From Globisporangium splendens (Eukaryota; Oomycota; Peronosporomycetes; Pythiales; Pythiaceae), in contig VFIW01000143.1 in the NCBI GenBank assembly GCA_006386115.1, positions 1 through 64,000 of the forward strand: a stretch of DNA of 64,000 bases, written 5' to 3'. Below the pieces are notes generated by a model. That model saw only the letters and a program-made list of their open reading frames with translations, did not search any database and had not been told where the DNA came from. This document shows positions 8,251-20,095 of this stretch, in pieces (within the stretch, counting starts at the first letter, position 1; the number at the start of each line of letters is the position of its first letter). A program made the position numbers and the translations under genes.

Positions 8251-11200
8251 TGCGCAAGTGTGCGGCTCCAGAGCATCTGAGCCAGCCCCTGCAAGTGACA
8301 GCGACAGTACAGGCGTACACGCGTCAGCCAGCTCGTACCACCCTGTCAGTGCAGTACTGGAGCTCAGAACCGCGAGGTCGCGTGTTCGCATCAACCGACG
8401 AGGGCGACGCAAGTTGTCAGCTCGCAAGAGAGACAGTGCATTGGCATCTGTTGCTGAGGAAACGGCCGCCTCGCACACGATTGCCCCATCTCTCGACGCA
8501 GCTGCAGCTTCGCTGCTCGCCTTTGACAGGATCTCGGATCCGTCGATAGATCGCGCTCACGTTGACGTGGCGCTCAGACGCGCAAAGCGCAGTCCGGAAG
8601 CAAACGCATCAGACGAAGTGTTCTTCGCTGAATTTGCGGCGCTCCATGGGCTGCCGAGTACCTTTGAGGCGATCGTATCCCTCGAAGAAATGAGCTTCGA
8701 GCTCTTTCTTACGGAGCTAGAGCGTGATCAGATCCGCGAGATCGTCGTTCCTACCGCGTTTACGCGTAGCGAACTGTGCACCTCGTCCACTGCGGATGAG
8801 AGTGTTTTGGAGTCAGACAAACAGAGGCGGTTTGCTGCTCAGGACTGGGACGCCGTGAAAGGCAGTCCATACTTTGACTTGTTGTGGGAGTTCAAAGATG
8901 TGTTCCCCGACAAAGTGCCAAGTGCCCTGCCCGTTGACCGTGGCGTACGGCACGAGATCGATCTCGAGCCCGGGAGCAAATATTGCGTGACCAGACAATG
9001 GCCGCTGCCCCGCGAGCAGGTTGAGGCTATCGACGAGTTCTTCGCGAAACGAGCCCTCGCCGGTCATGTGAGAGAAAGCAAGTCTCCACATAGCTCACCC
9101 ACGTTTTGTGTGCGGAAAGCGACTGGTGGCTGGCGCATTGTTCACGCTTTCAACAAGCTGAACGCCGCCACCATTCCAGCACAAACACCGATCCCAAGAA
9201 AGGATGTCTTGATCGACTCCATGGGCGGCTCAACTGTGTTCTCAGCATTGGATCTGATGGATGGGTTCTATCAGATCCTCATGCGAGAGAGTGACGTTCC
9301 CTTGACGGCAGTAAGCACACCCAGCGGAATGCTGTGGGAGTGGCTCGTTATGCCGCAAGGTCTGAAGAATGCACCAGCGACGTTCAATCGTCTGGTAACG
9401 CATCTTCTGCGTCCTCATCGTGCGTACGCACCGAGCTACTTCGATGACATCTTCGTGCGCAGTCGTGCCGAAGGAGATCTCAGCGCCGTTGACGTGCACA
9501 AGAGACATTTGCGCTCAGTGTTGCAGTGCTTACGAGACAACAGTCTGTATTGCAACCTGAAGAAGTGCATCTTTGGCGCCTCAGAGATTCCGATCCTGGG
9601 CTGCTATGTTGGCAAAGCTGGAGTCCGCGCGGACCCAGAGAAGATCAAGGCGATCGCCGACTGGCCGATCCCAAAGAACGTCAAGGATTTGCGCAAGTGG
9701 CTTGGCTTGGCAAACTATTTGCACAAGTACAGCCACAACTATGCGGCGAGAGTCCGTCCGCTCACGCATCTCTTGAAAAAGGATGTCGAATGGGACTGGA
9801 CCAGCGATGTCATGAATGCATTCATTGACGTGAAGGAGTCGCTTGTTCGCGCTCCTGTCCTGGCGTTGCCGGACCACACGAAAGCTTTCAGTGTCGTGTG
9901 CGATGCCAGCGATTTTGCAATCGGCTGTGCGCTGATGCAGAAGGATGATGACGGCCATGAGCGCGTCGTATCATACCAAAGCAGACTGCTTAAAGCAGCT
10001 GAAAAGAATTATCCTGTGCACGACAAGGAGCTGCTTGCGATCAAGTACGCTCTCTTGAAGTTCAGGGTCCACCTTTTGGGTGCGACACCGTTTGTTGTGT
10101 ACACGGATCACGCGTCCTTGCGGACCGCGATTAATTCTCCCCATCTGTCGCAGCGAATGGCGCGATGGCTTGCATTCTTCTCCGAGTTCAACTTTCGGGT
10201 CGAATACAAGCCGGAAAAGGAAAATGTTCTGGCGGACGCGCTTTCGCGCCGTCCAGATTACGAGTCGAGCGTTGACAACAGCGCCGACGCTCTGTGTTCG
10301 GAGCGCGCTCCTGATCTCATGCATCTGAGCATCAGTCGAGTGCAAACAAAGCTCAAGGACAATATTCAGTCGCTTTATCCAAAGGACGATGAATGTCGCT
10401 TGTTGATTGCTTACTTTGACGGCTCGTCCAAAGAGTCATTGCCTGCCAAACTCGAGCCAAAGCTTGCTCGGTTTAGTTACCACGACGGGTTGTTGTGGCA
10501 TCGACTGTCCAACTTCGATTACCCGCGTGTGTATGTACCGCATGACCAGGATCTGAAACTTTCGATCCTTCATGAGTTTCACGATGCGCCAGCGAGTGGG
10601 CATCTGGGGCGTGAAAAGACCTTCTTGCAAGTGTCCAATGTGTTTTGGTGGCCACACCAGTACAAATGGGTGGCCAATTATGTACGTTCATGCGAACAGT
10701 GCCAGCGCGTGAAGCCTGCGGGCAAGAACAAAGCGCCGCTGCATCCGCTGCCGATTCCGCAAGATTGCTGGAAGTCGGTCAGCATGGATTTCGTCTTCGG
10801 TTTCCCAGAAGACAAGACGCGCAACACAGGCGTCGTCGTGTTCGTCGACCGACTGAGCAAAATGGTGCACGTTGCACCCGTGCGCAAGCACGTCACTGCC
10901 CAAGAGACGGCGTGCCTATTTTTAGAGCACGTGTTCCGCTATCACGGCTTGCCCGAGTCTATTGTATCAGACCGGGACCCGCGTTTCACCGCTGCCTTTT
11001 GGCGCGAACTCTTTCGCCTGCTCGGCACAGATCTGGCGATGTCCACTGCCGATCATGCCGAGACAGACGGGTAACCGAGCGCGTGAACCGCGTCGTCGAG
11101 GATATTCTTCGCAGCATCGCTGTCGATCATCCCCGCGACTGGAGCCGCTGGCTGCCGTACGCTGAGTTTGCTATAAATAGCAGCGAGCACGCCTCTACGG

Positions 11201-12594
11201 CCGTGACTCCGTTCTATTTTAACTCGCTGCGGCACCCGCGCGTACCCGCCACTCTGTTTGAGGGCGTCGAATATTCTGCGGTGGGAGGGCAACTCGCTGC
11301 GTTCGATGCGAGTGCGCGACCTCCGTCACCAGACGTGGCGTTAACCGCTCACGTGGACGCGCGCGATGCGCCGCCTGTGCGGTCGCACTTCGAATCTGTC
11401 ACGGTCTTACCGGACGGCACGCGTTCCACATTTGGAGAGAAAAACACGGTACAGAGTTACGGTACTCGTGTCCCTATAGATGGGTCTCCCACGGTACTGA
11501 GTTACGGTACTCGTGCTAAAAATAGCCAGTCTCAGACAGAATCAGGCGACTGCTCGTGCGAGCGTCAGCCACGAAAGGGAGGGCGCGAGGTGACACACAC
11601 CGGCGCAGAAATAGATCTCTCTGCAGCACGCGCTGCGAGAGCAACGAAAAAGCAAGACAAAGCCGTCGCGGCAGCGCGCCAATTTGTCGATGAGCGCGCA
11701 GCATTGTTGCGTCGCGTACGCGACCAACTAGCTGCTGCGCAAGACAAGCAGAAGCTCTACGCCGATAAATCGGGTAGAAAGAACAAACAAACTTTTTGTG
11801 TGGGTGATAAAGTGCTATTGAGCATTAAAAACCTACCAAACGATGCAGTCACAACGCTCCCCAGCGGGAGTAAGTTGTTGCCACGATTCATCGGGCCGTA
11901 CACTGTTGTGGAGAAGATTGGAGACTTGAATTACAAGCTCGGTCTCCCAACGCGAATGGCAACGCACCCCGTGTTCTACGTGGGTTTGCTGAAACGCTAC
12001 CATGACGCTACTGCGGATTCTTATCCCAGTGCAGGAGCACGTCGGTCTCATCAGGGGGCTCAGACGCCGCCCATCGAGACACGAGCGCGTTGTGCCTCTC
12101 CCAAAGCGTCTTCACTCGCGGAGCGTACCTCGCTTGGAAGTGCTTCCCGCGGACATGGTACTCCTCCAGCATCTGACGAGCTTCCTTCAGCTCCGTCTCA
12201 AGCGCTGTCACCCTCTGCTTTAACAGCGAGGTTTCGTCCAGATATTGCTGGCGAAGGGTACGGACGTCTTGCTGTAGCGCCCCCAAAGACGATGCGTTCG
12301 CGTGAACCATCTGAACCATCGCATCTGGTGCAACCACCGATGCTGAAGCGCGGTAGGGCGCCACCGGTCCCGCTGATTGATAAGCAGGGACAGCGCCACT
12401 ACCGTGTCGAGCGCCTGCTGCGTGTGCAGCGGCGCAAGGGGAACACCCACTACCTTGTGAAGTGGCGTGGATACGATTTGTCGCAGAGCACATGGGAGCC
12501 TGTTGAGCGTCTCGTCGAGGACGTTCCCGACATGGTCGCCGCTTTTGAGCGTGCGTTGATGGCGAGTGAGACTCGTCCATCTGTCGCTTGTTAA
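8251..12594 (+). pseudogene. Gypsy B pol: linker, RT, RNase H, integrase, GPY/F, chromodomain (one frameshift)
   Basis: Open from the copia junction to a stop at about 11072-11074, then continuing in another frame to 12594. RT shows WPLPREQVEAIDEFF, FCVRKATGGWRIVHAFNKLN and YFDDIFVRS. RNase H (VVCDASDFAIGCALMQ), the HHCC finger and the integrase core (MDFVFGFPEDKT, VSDRDPRF) follow. The break falls inside HAETDGQTERVNR, where a one-base loss also creates TAA, so the DDE glutamate lies downstream of the stop. The second frame carries the GPY/F module (LLPRFIGPYTVV) and a chromodomain (THYLVKWRGYDLSQSTWEP). Its last 587 bases overlap the antisense ORF. Confidence 0.87.
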
Positions 12595-13543
12595 TACCGA
12601 GACTCGTGCGAGCACGGTCATCACTCTTTGTTGCTTCGCGGTACTTTTGTACGCGCTGCACAGCAAATTGCATGCGCTGGCTACGTTGTGCCCCAGGATC
12701 GGTGGCCAATGTACGCGCAGCCCCAAAGCGTTTCACACCGGTTCTTGATGCCAAGAACGCGGTTTTATAATGATCCTCGGTCTCACCTTCGTAAAGGATA
12801 ACCGGGATCGGGTGCACGCGCAGTGCCCCATCACGTCCTCGCAGATCGGCTTCGCGCCATCGTGCGAACTCGGAATCATACCTCTCGAGTGGAACCCGCG
12901 CCCGTGCAAGTAAATTTGCCGGGGTTTTCGCTGTCGGCCATTCCTTTGGCGGCGGCATAACGGGAAGCGAAAAATGGACGGAACCTTTTGGTGGTGGTTC
13001 CAGTCCGGTCTCATTGTTGGTAATGATGACCTCCCCCTTCTCCCTTTCATTGACAGTCTTTGCGACGTCATTCTCTTCCTCCGTCCGATAAATCGAGACG
13101 TCTGCCGAGGGATTTCGTTCCAACTCGTGCAGTTCGGGGCTACCGCTCCCGTAACGCAGCTCCTCATACTCGACCCACTCGTCGATGGAGTCGCGTCTCA
13201 TGCTGATGCCTTCCTCTTCCTCCCCTTCCTCGGGTGAGTACTCTTGGTAGTCGACTGCCGTGTCGTCATCGGCGTCGCTTGCCCTGCTCATCGGCTTGAT
13301 GGCAGGGAGATCGCCAAACTGCAGCTCACTGACACCATCAGGAGCAGTCTTCGATTGAGCCGACTCGTCGTCGCTCATGCTCACGTCTTCCGTGGCAGAC
13401 GTGACCGCAGCGGCAGCGCGTTGTTTTGCGCTTGCCGCCTCGCGTTTCTCAGCGCCGAGCTTCTGCAGTCTTTGAACGAGTCCTTCTGCAGGACCGCTCG
13501 CGCTTCGGGCGATCTTTTCGCGCACCGATTTGTTCGTCGCCAT
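12008..13543 (-). CDS. Antisense ORF of gypsy B (511 residues)
   Basis: First ATG at 13543 (MATNKSVREKIARSASG). An open frame without ATG extends further up to 13663. About 950 bases lie between the pol stop and the LTR, where the sense strand has no comparable ORF; the rest overlaps the chromodomain region. Features are an acidic stretch (SPEEGEEEEG), a WREADLRGRDGALRV block, a basic segment, then a coiled-coil-like C-terminus (LRQQYLDETSLLKQRVTALE). The stop lies just after the GPY/F codons, as in the two family A elements, and the relative frame is the same. I find no recognisable domain and no obvious sequence match to the family A proteins outside the coiled coil. The function is unknown. 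Confidence 0.65.
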   Translation of the reverse strand: MATNKSVREKIARSASGPAEGLVQRLQKLGAEKREAASAKQRAAAAVTSATEDVSMSDDESAQSKTAPDGVSELQFGDLPAIKPMSRASDADDDTAVDYQEYSPEEGEEEEGISMRRDSIDEWVEYEELRYGSGSPELHELERNPSADVSIYRTEEENDVAKTVNEREKGEVIITNNETGLEPPPKGSVHFSLPVMPPPKEWPTAKTPANLLARARVPLERYDSEFARWREADLRGRDGALRVHPIPVILYEGETEDHYKTAFLASRTGVKRFGAARTLATDPGAQRSQRMQFAVQRVQKYREATKSDDRARTSLGINKRQMDESHSPSTHAQKRRPCRERPRRDAQQAPMCSATNRIHATSQGSGCSPCAAAHAAGARHGSGAVPAYQSAGPVAPYRASASVVAPDAMVQMVHANASSLGALQQDVRTLRQQYLDETSLLKQRVTALETELKEARQMLEEYHVRGKHFQARYAPRVKTLWERHNALVSRWAASEPPDETDVLLHWDKNPQ

Positions 13544-13708
13544 CACGTGTGCGTTCACACTTGCGATGTTGCGATGCTTTTCGGAGAGATTTGCACGCGT
13601 GTTCGCAGTGCCTCTCCCGAAGAATACTGACCACGACTTCGTGCGTCGTAGCGTGGCCACCACTCTTTCGAAACCACTCCCGTGTTTCGCACTTTAGGTG
13701 GGGGGTGG

Positions 13709-14255
13709 TGTAACGGGGTCACACGCTAAGTTGCACCGCAGTAACTTAGCTCAATCTGTTGGCATTGGACTAAGTCCGCATGCAACTAAAGTTTCCGTAC
13801 TTAGCTACGAGAAACACCAAAGCAGCCGATCCATTAGGTTCGCCGCACTTACTCGAACCACAAAGGTAGCCAAGCTACTCTGATTAGAGGCCGGTCACAG
13901 ACATGACTCTCATAGGCTAAAACTATATGCTTTTAGACCAATTGAATAACACGGCAATTCAGAGCCATTCACTTATGTCCACATTGAAATAAGCGGAAGT
14001 TCACTATGCTAGATAGTGAACTAAAGATAACTCAGGGTATCCTGCAAAGGGCAACCCCAACAAATAAACAGTTCCATTTTTACCTCTGACTAAGTCTTTA
14101 GTTATTGACGGTTACTCTATAGAGATCTATAGGTAACCGATCGTTGCACTGCAGGGAGCAGGCAACAGCTCTTGGAACAGAGTCCTTGAGAGAAGTCGTG
14201 CACACGCTTCCTCACACACGTACCGTGCTGCGTAACTCGGAAGTGTCCGGTTACA
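13709..14255 (+). repeat. Gypsy B LTR (3' LTR of the full insertion)
   Basis: TGTAACGGGG to CCGGTTACA, preceded by a G-rich purine tract and followed by the target duplication CTTCA (14256-14260). It differs from the solo copies at 6731 and 24893 by scattered substitutions only. Confidence 0.9.
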
Positions 14256-14260
14256 CTTCA

Positions 14261-14836
14261 CATGCTCGTTGTTGAGCACCTTGATCACATCTTGGGTCTT
14301 CAAGTCGGCGTTGCTCATTTCGATATGAAGAACCACGTTCTCGTAGCTCTTCGGCAAACTTCGAAGCAAGCAAATCGCGACGTCTTCGTCCTCCATCTTC
14401 GCACCGATACTCACAAGCTTGGCGTGGATGTTGAGGACCTCATTGCAGTGGTGCAATAGGTTGTCGCCTTCCTTCATCTCAATGCTGAACAACTGACGCT
14501 TGAGATAGATGCGGCCGGCCTTCTGGGAATCTTGGTAGAGAACCTTCAGACGGCACCATGCCACCCACGCTTCTTCACAATCATCCACGACATGATGATA
14601 CTCGGCGTCGATGTGCAGCAGCAGCAAACCAAACACAACATTGTTCGTGCGAACATACTCGTCCTTGATGCGCGCATCGGTGAAGACCGGAGTATCTTGG
14701 CGGTTGACGACGTCCACACAGACTTGGTGAGGAACACGCCACGCATGTAGCGTGCCTACGTGGCGAAGTTGTCGCCGTTGAACTTGTCGATGATGGTCTT
14801 GGTCTTGCTGGACATGTTGCTTGCAGTTGGGCTCAT
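14261..14836 (-). pseudogene. Copia copy 2 gag fragment
   Basis: Same UBN2-type gag as copy 1, but broken. The ATWARYMRG tryptophan codon is TAG, and one base is missing in the CCC run near 14713, so only the later part (from [15 protein letters not shown]) stays open. It ends at the inserted gypsy B LTR. Confidence 0.8.
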
Positions 14837-14840
14837 AACC

Positions 14841-15220
14841 TGTTAAAGGTCAAGAGTGCAGAGGAAGGATGATTCGAACTTGAGATGGCAAATTGGAAAG
14901 TAAGATTGTTTAAGGTTGGTCTCCTACCCGTGCGACACTGAGCGTGTCCACTCGGTGTTGGACACAAACGGAGGCTCCTGTGAGCCACAAGATCCTGAGA
15001 TGTACGGAGAGGATCTAACCAATCAAAATGCACTATCCTACGCTGTCACCCTAAAGATTCCCCAACATTCAATGATTATGCTACGAGACATGAACAATGC
15101 TTACGCTCTATGAGAAATTCCAGTGTTTACGCTTGGCGTAAACAAGTGTCCCATACGGGAACGTTCCACGAAAGAGACGTGCGGTTGGCATCGTTCGTAC
15201 CAGAAACGCGGTGCATCTCA
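14841..15220 (-). repeat. Copia LTR, copy 2
   Basis: TGAGATGCACC to CCTTTAACA on the minus strand, matching 7859-8245 with small indels. On its outer side lies a purine-rich tract (minus strand CCTTGAGGGAGGC), as expected before a 3' LTR. Confidence 0.8.
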
Positions 15221-15236
15221 ATAGCCTCCCTCAAGG

Positions 15237-15456
15237 TTAACAACCTTGGATGTCGAGATCTTCCGTGAGTTCTTGGTGTCTCGGACCGGACAATCCCCTG
15301 GTCAGCAAATCGGCCAACATCATCGAAGTGCTGCAATACTCGACTTCGACTTCACCGGATTTCACTGCATCGCGGATGTGATGGTACTTGATGTCAATGT
15401 GCTTGGCCCGACCATGATTGACTGGGTTCTTCGTCATCTTGATGCACGACTGAATG
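15237..15456 (-). pseudogene. Copia RNase H C-terminal fragment
   Basis: The minus-strand frame contains NPVNHGRAKHIDIKYHHIRD and MLADLLTRGLSG, the conserved end of copia-type RNase H, and stops at 15237. Its upstream end is cut by the gypsy A LTR at 15457. The roughly 1.5 kb of RT and RNase H that should link it to the integrase fragments is nowhere in the window. Confidence 0.82.
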
Positions 15457-16063
15457 TGTAATGGGCTAAGGCTGCCATTACATGCAAGGTGGGTCTTTGT
15501 GTGTGTCACACACCACCTTGTGGAAGTGCATTGTGGGTGCGAAGACATTGGGTGAAACACATAAAAGTGATCCCCACATGCACAGGTGACGTCATCGTCT
15601 GACGTCAGAGCAATCCGTGTCTGAGTTGAGTGTTGGTCGCTCGCAATCATTGAGATTCGGCGTGATCACGCACAACAGTACTCTAGACATGTGAATGATG
15701 GTGCCTACTTGGGGAAACAACACTGATGAGAGCGACGTGTCTCTACCGTCTGAAGTGAGTGGCAGAGCCAATCACTTCGCAGAGAATTTTCCGCGGTACT
15801 TCAAGTTCAAGTTTCTCGAAGATCCCGTAGGTTCAACCTCAGTGTACCCAAGGTTTTATATATCAGGTTCATAGGTTTATTTCTGCATGTTTGGGTTTTA
15901 TGCATAAAACCTCTAGGAATCCCTAGTGGTGTTTTACATGTAGTGTCAGGAACCATAAGCTCATTTCAATTCAGTTGCATTTTTGCCAAGTTCCTCTCAA
16001 GTCTTCCTCTTCAAGCGCAAGCGTGCGTGCCGTGTTTGAGGCTGTCTCGGATAGCCTCTTACA
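15457..16063 (+). repeat. Gypsy family A LTR, copy 3 (5' LTR of A2)
   Basis: TGTAATGGGC to CTCTTACA. Two TGACGTCA sites (15587-15594, 15600-15607) and an exact Inr (CTCATTTC, 15960-15967) would place the RNA start near 15963 and leave a U5 of about 100 bases. It matches copy 1 throughout. Confidence 0.87.
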
Positions 16064-16080
16064 CCTGGTAGCACTTCGTA
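16064..16080 (+). other. Primer-binding site of gypsy A2
   Basis: CCTGGTAGCACTTCGTA follows the LTR directly; TGGTAGCACTTCG would pair with a tRNA ending CGAAGTGCTACCA. The tRNA identity is not assigned. Confidence 0.5.
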
Positions 16081-16099
16081 GTCCTTCCAACGACCAAGT

Positions 16100-17214
16100 C
16101 AATAGTCTGCTAGGCCGTTGCGTAGCGTGCGCGGACATTCCAAGACCCCTGTCCGATTGTGAGAAACAATGGAAGGGATTGAGACGCCGATGGGGCTCGA
16201 TGCCTGGAGAGACCGTGGAGCTGACGAATGAGCACTTCCCTCATTTGTCGAGCCACGAGTGGGCAGCCCTCGAGCGTATGCGAGCGGTCATCGGTGAGGC
16301 GGCTGTGATCAGCTTGCTGAGATCAGCGTCCCGGATGAGCAGAGGAACGCGGCTACGAGCTTCATGCATCACGAGATCATGAACTCTCATCGACAGCCCG
16401 CAACTCCTGTCACGACGATGAGAGTGGCACCTCTGAAGCTCGATGTATCTCCGTACCGGTCGGAGCGACGCAACCTCTAGCGAGCTGGTTCGTTGTAGTG
16501 ATGCAGCGATCCCGGCAAGACACTACGGGACCCAATGCATCATTTGATTGCGATGTCAAACCTTGCGGTCGGGCGAATAGTTGCTGTATGGAGGTATTGG
16601 CGATCCACATTGCTTGCTACGACCTGGACGACTTCAAGCGAAGAGCTGAAGAAGGGCTTTTTGAGCCTCCGCAGAGCGAATTATTTCGGCTCGCGCTGAG
16701 TTTCTTAAGCTTCGTCATGTCGAATACGACCTACACGCGTAACCTCAAACGAGCACGATACCTCGTGTCAAGTATCGTGAATGCCCCCCAGCCGGAGAAT
16801 GTCTCACCGCAAGTTGTGACTTCATGGCAGGCTCAATGATGTCCATTCGGAACCAGCTGTTTTCCGCGAGTATCCGAAGACGCTGGATGAAGCCATCGAG
16901 CGAGCGATGCAAGAAGAATTCAGCATCAAGCAAGCCAAGTTCAACGGTTTCGGCCCTCGTCCTGTTCGACAACACGCAGTCACACACGACGGTCCAGAAC
17001 CGATGGACATCTCGTATGCCGATGCGACTACAAGCAGATACCCACGCAATGACGGGAAGTGTTTCCGTTGTGGCAAGCCCGGTCACATCGCGAGAAATTG
17101 CAAGGTGTCCTTGCCAAGCCAGCAAGCGACACACGGTTCGCAATCGAATCGACCAGGCAGAGGCCGGCGATTCGAGCGTTCCCAACAGCCAAAAAACGGG
17201 AACGACCAGTAGGA
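16100..17214 (+). pseudogene. Gypsy A2 gag remnant with CCHC zinc knuckle
   Basis: Several short frames together form a decayed gag. The clearest part (16907-17212) holds PEPMDISYADAT and the knuckle CFRCGKPGHIARNC, followed by a Gln/Arg-rich tail. Earlier pieces at 16130-16380 and 16498-16836 are open in different frames. The knuckle would bind genomic RNA. Confidence 0.7.
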
Positions 17215-20095
17215 GCGGGGCTCCCTACTGGGCGAACGAAGAGTTCTGTGAATGTCGTGGAAGCGCAGAACTCTTGCCCCGGTGTGCGCAACGCACATGA
17301 AGTTTCCGCGAACAGAGTGTAGCGTGTCGAGCAATAGCCCACCTTGGATAGTCCACAAGTTTAAGTTAGATTGTTTATTCAGAACCTCTACGGGCTCTTG
17401 TGACGACTGGTGCGGTCGAACAGATTTTGGTCCGGCAACACAGTGGCTAGAAGCAGGTTTGGACCTGCCTCATCTCGAACAAGGCAATGACCGTTCGCTT
17501 GTCTAATGGATCGAAAGTGAACGATGCCTACGCGCGTTGTTGCGTATGGGCAATCGAATGTGAATGATTTCCGAATGTGAAACGAGTTTTTTAGCCTCGA
17601 CCTCGATGACAAGTTCGATCTGATTCTGGGAATGCCTTGGTTGAGAAGGTACCAACCGAGCATTGACTGGAAGAAGAAGAAGATCAGCGTCGACAAGCAA
17701 GTCGACGAAGACCTCAGCTGCCAGGCAGCAAGAGAGGTGATTTGGGCATATACATCTGTTGAAGATGTGTCTAATGAGAGTCAGGCGTGCGATGGCCCCT
17801 CACGCTCAAATGACAAGCCCGTGAAGACCACTGGAGGTGGAGTAGTCAGGCGCCAGAAAAAGACTACTCCTGTAGCCAAGAGCGATGAAGAGTTCCGCTC
17901 TGGCAGGGTTAAAGAAGACAAGAAGACCGACGAAGAAGAACGAAGATCTGCAAGCGTCCCTGATCAAGACACAAGAAAGGCAGAAGATGAAGTGAAGAGA
18001 CAAGAACAAGCCACTTCAAGCGAATATGTGAACGTCGCAGTCTACAATGAAGAAGGTGACAGCCAGATAGTGCGTTACGTACAAGTGGAAAATCCTCCAA
18101 GTCTGCTCACGAATTGATTTCCTTGACGTTGATGAGCAAACGACGCTTAAGCGTAGCCTGGCGAAAGGCTAAATTTCGGGCAAATTTGTGCGATCGTAGT
18201 CGATAGTTGCCGACCGTGTCATCACATGCGGAAGTGCTTAGATGAAAGACACGAATGAGAAGGCTTGATGAGCAGATCGTGGGACGACCTCTAAAGACAA
18301 ACTCCCTTTATGTACTTTTCATGCATATTCGGACTATTTCCATACAAGGTTCCTGACGAATTGACGCAGGCAGAGGCATTCGTCACGAGATAGATGTACT
18401 TCCGGAACGAAGTACTGTATCACGAGGCAATGGCCGCTACGAAGACAAGTCAGATGCGATCGCGAGTTCCGTCGCGCAGCGGCCCGAAGCTGCCATGTGC
18501 GGGAGAGCACGTCTCCGCCTGTAGTCCCCACCTCTGTGTGAGAAGGCCACAGCGGTTGGCGCATATTTTCACGCATTCAACACATTGATGATGCGACCAG
18601 TACCTTCTCATACACCCAATTTCCCTAAGGATATGATCCTTGATGGAATGGTTGGCAGCATCTGTCGGTAAGCGCGCTCGGGGGGGGGGGGGGGGGATCT
18701 GAAAGAACGGTTGATCAATTCGAATGCGCGAGAGCGATGTACCATTTACAGTCCGTTTAGCACCCCTAGTGTTATGACTGTGGGCAGTGTATGGTTATGC
18801 CACAATGTCTGAAGAACGCGCCATCAACTTTCAACGAATGGTCACGAATGTACTCGTCCATTGAGAGAGTTTGCACCGCTACTTGCGACATATCGTTCAC
18901 GGCAATGCCTCGGAAGGGAAGAAAATTTCGATGTCATCTTGACTCTTCGTCCAAGTCTTTTCAAGTTATGCGTGTATAACAAGACTTACCGCTAACTATG
19001 AAGAAATCCTCTTCATTCGCCCCCGCTATTCCCCTGTACTCGGTTGGCTTTGTTGTCAAGAATTGTCGTTCGGCCAGATCCTGAGAAGGTCACGTCTCGA
19101 CGATGGACCTGTCCTCAGACGCAACAGCCTACGTCGTGGCTGGGTTTGGCCAACTATTTGCACAATACACGCGCAACTATCACGTTTATTGCAACCCCTC
19201 CGAGTCTTTTTAAGAAAGATAAAGGATTGGGAATGGTCCAGAGGAACATCAGGCAGCGTTTGCCGACGTAAAGAAGAGTTTAGAAAGCTCCTTTCCTAGC
19301 TCTCGCAGACCCATGATAATCCGTTCAGTGGTAGTCTGCGATGCGAGCGACTAGCCATCGGGTGTTCCTGATGCAACACATCTGAGGGCAAAGAAAAGAG
19401 TTTGTCGTATCAGTCACGACAACTCAGGCCGCAGAACGGAAACTATCCGGTCCATGACAATGAACTAAGTGCCCATGCATAGCATTGCAAAGTTTCCGGT
19501 CCTAGTTGCTTGGTGACAAGCATTTCGCTATTTAAACTGATCAACGCCTCACTGCGGACCCTGTAAAGACGCCTCACCTATCGCGAAAGAAATGGCAACA
19601 TGGTTTCCTCTTCGCTGAGTACAACTTTGTGTACTTATACGCCCGGCAAGTCAACTTCTTGCCGATTCACTGTCACGACTCCGGATTATGATCCGAAACC
19701 ACGATGACGAGCACGAACGGAGCGTTGTCCGACTCTGGTTAAGACTCAACGCGATTGCTCACGTTGACCCAAGCACGTCCAAGAAGAGATTCACTTGCGG
19801 GATACAAGCAAGACGAAGGCACGTCAAGAACTGATCGAATTATTCAAGAATCCCTCGAGAGTCACTCCCAAACCTCCACCAAGAGCAGATCGCGTGTTTC
19901 ACCTTTACAGCATGCACAGTGGGTCTGCTGTACTATACGTGTTGACAGAAAGGGGATTCCGCGAGGATCGTTGTCCCCAACGACGAAGGTCTGCGTCATC
20001 GACTCTTGTACGAGTATCATGACGGTCCTTCGAGTGGCCATCTCGGACGTGAGAAAACGTTTCTCAACTTGTCTCGAGATTACTACTGACCTCAC
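17215..20095 (+). pseudogene. Gypsy A2 protease, RT and RNase H remnants
   Basis: The protease tail is seen at 17590-17690 (LDLDDKFDLILGMPWLRRY), followed by a charged linker open to 18117. From 18300 to about 19900 RT and RNase H are recognisable only as broken pieces: VMPQCLKNAPSTFNE near 18791, then scattered matches to A1 with many indels and stops. A run of about 17 G at 18680-18696 interrupts RT. From about 19940 similarity to A1 becomes high again, with only a TGG-to-TGA change (YYWPHMYKW) near 20090. Confidence 0.75.

Larger units (their letters stand above)
8251..14255 (+). mobile_element. Gypsy family B element with antisense gene and 3' LTR
   Basis: A Ty3/gypsy element of a second family. 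The 5' part is cut at 8250 by the copia LTR, so gag, protease and the 5' LTR are missing. RT, RNase H, integrase and chromodomain remain, followed by a long antisense ORF, a purine tract (about 13696-13708) and the 3' LTR (13709-14255). The downstream flank is CTTCA plus copia gag: this element was inserted at the same gag site where the solo LTR lies in copia copies 1 and 3. Confidence 0.87.
14256..15456 (-). mobile_element. Copia copy 2: RNase H end, LTR and gag start in tandem
   Basis: In minus-strand order there is an RNase H C-terminus (15456-15237), one LTR (15220-14841), a primer-binding site and a gag start (14836 to 14261). A single LTR thus serves as the 3' LTR of one copy and the 5' LTR of the next, as expected after unequal recombination. 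It is bounded by gypsy A2 on the right and by the gypsy B LTR on the left. Confidence 0.8.
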
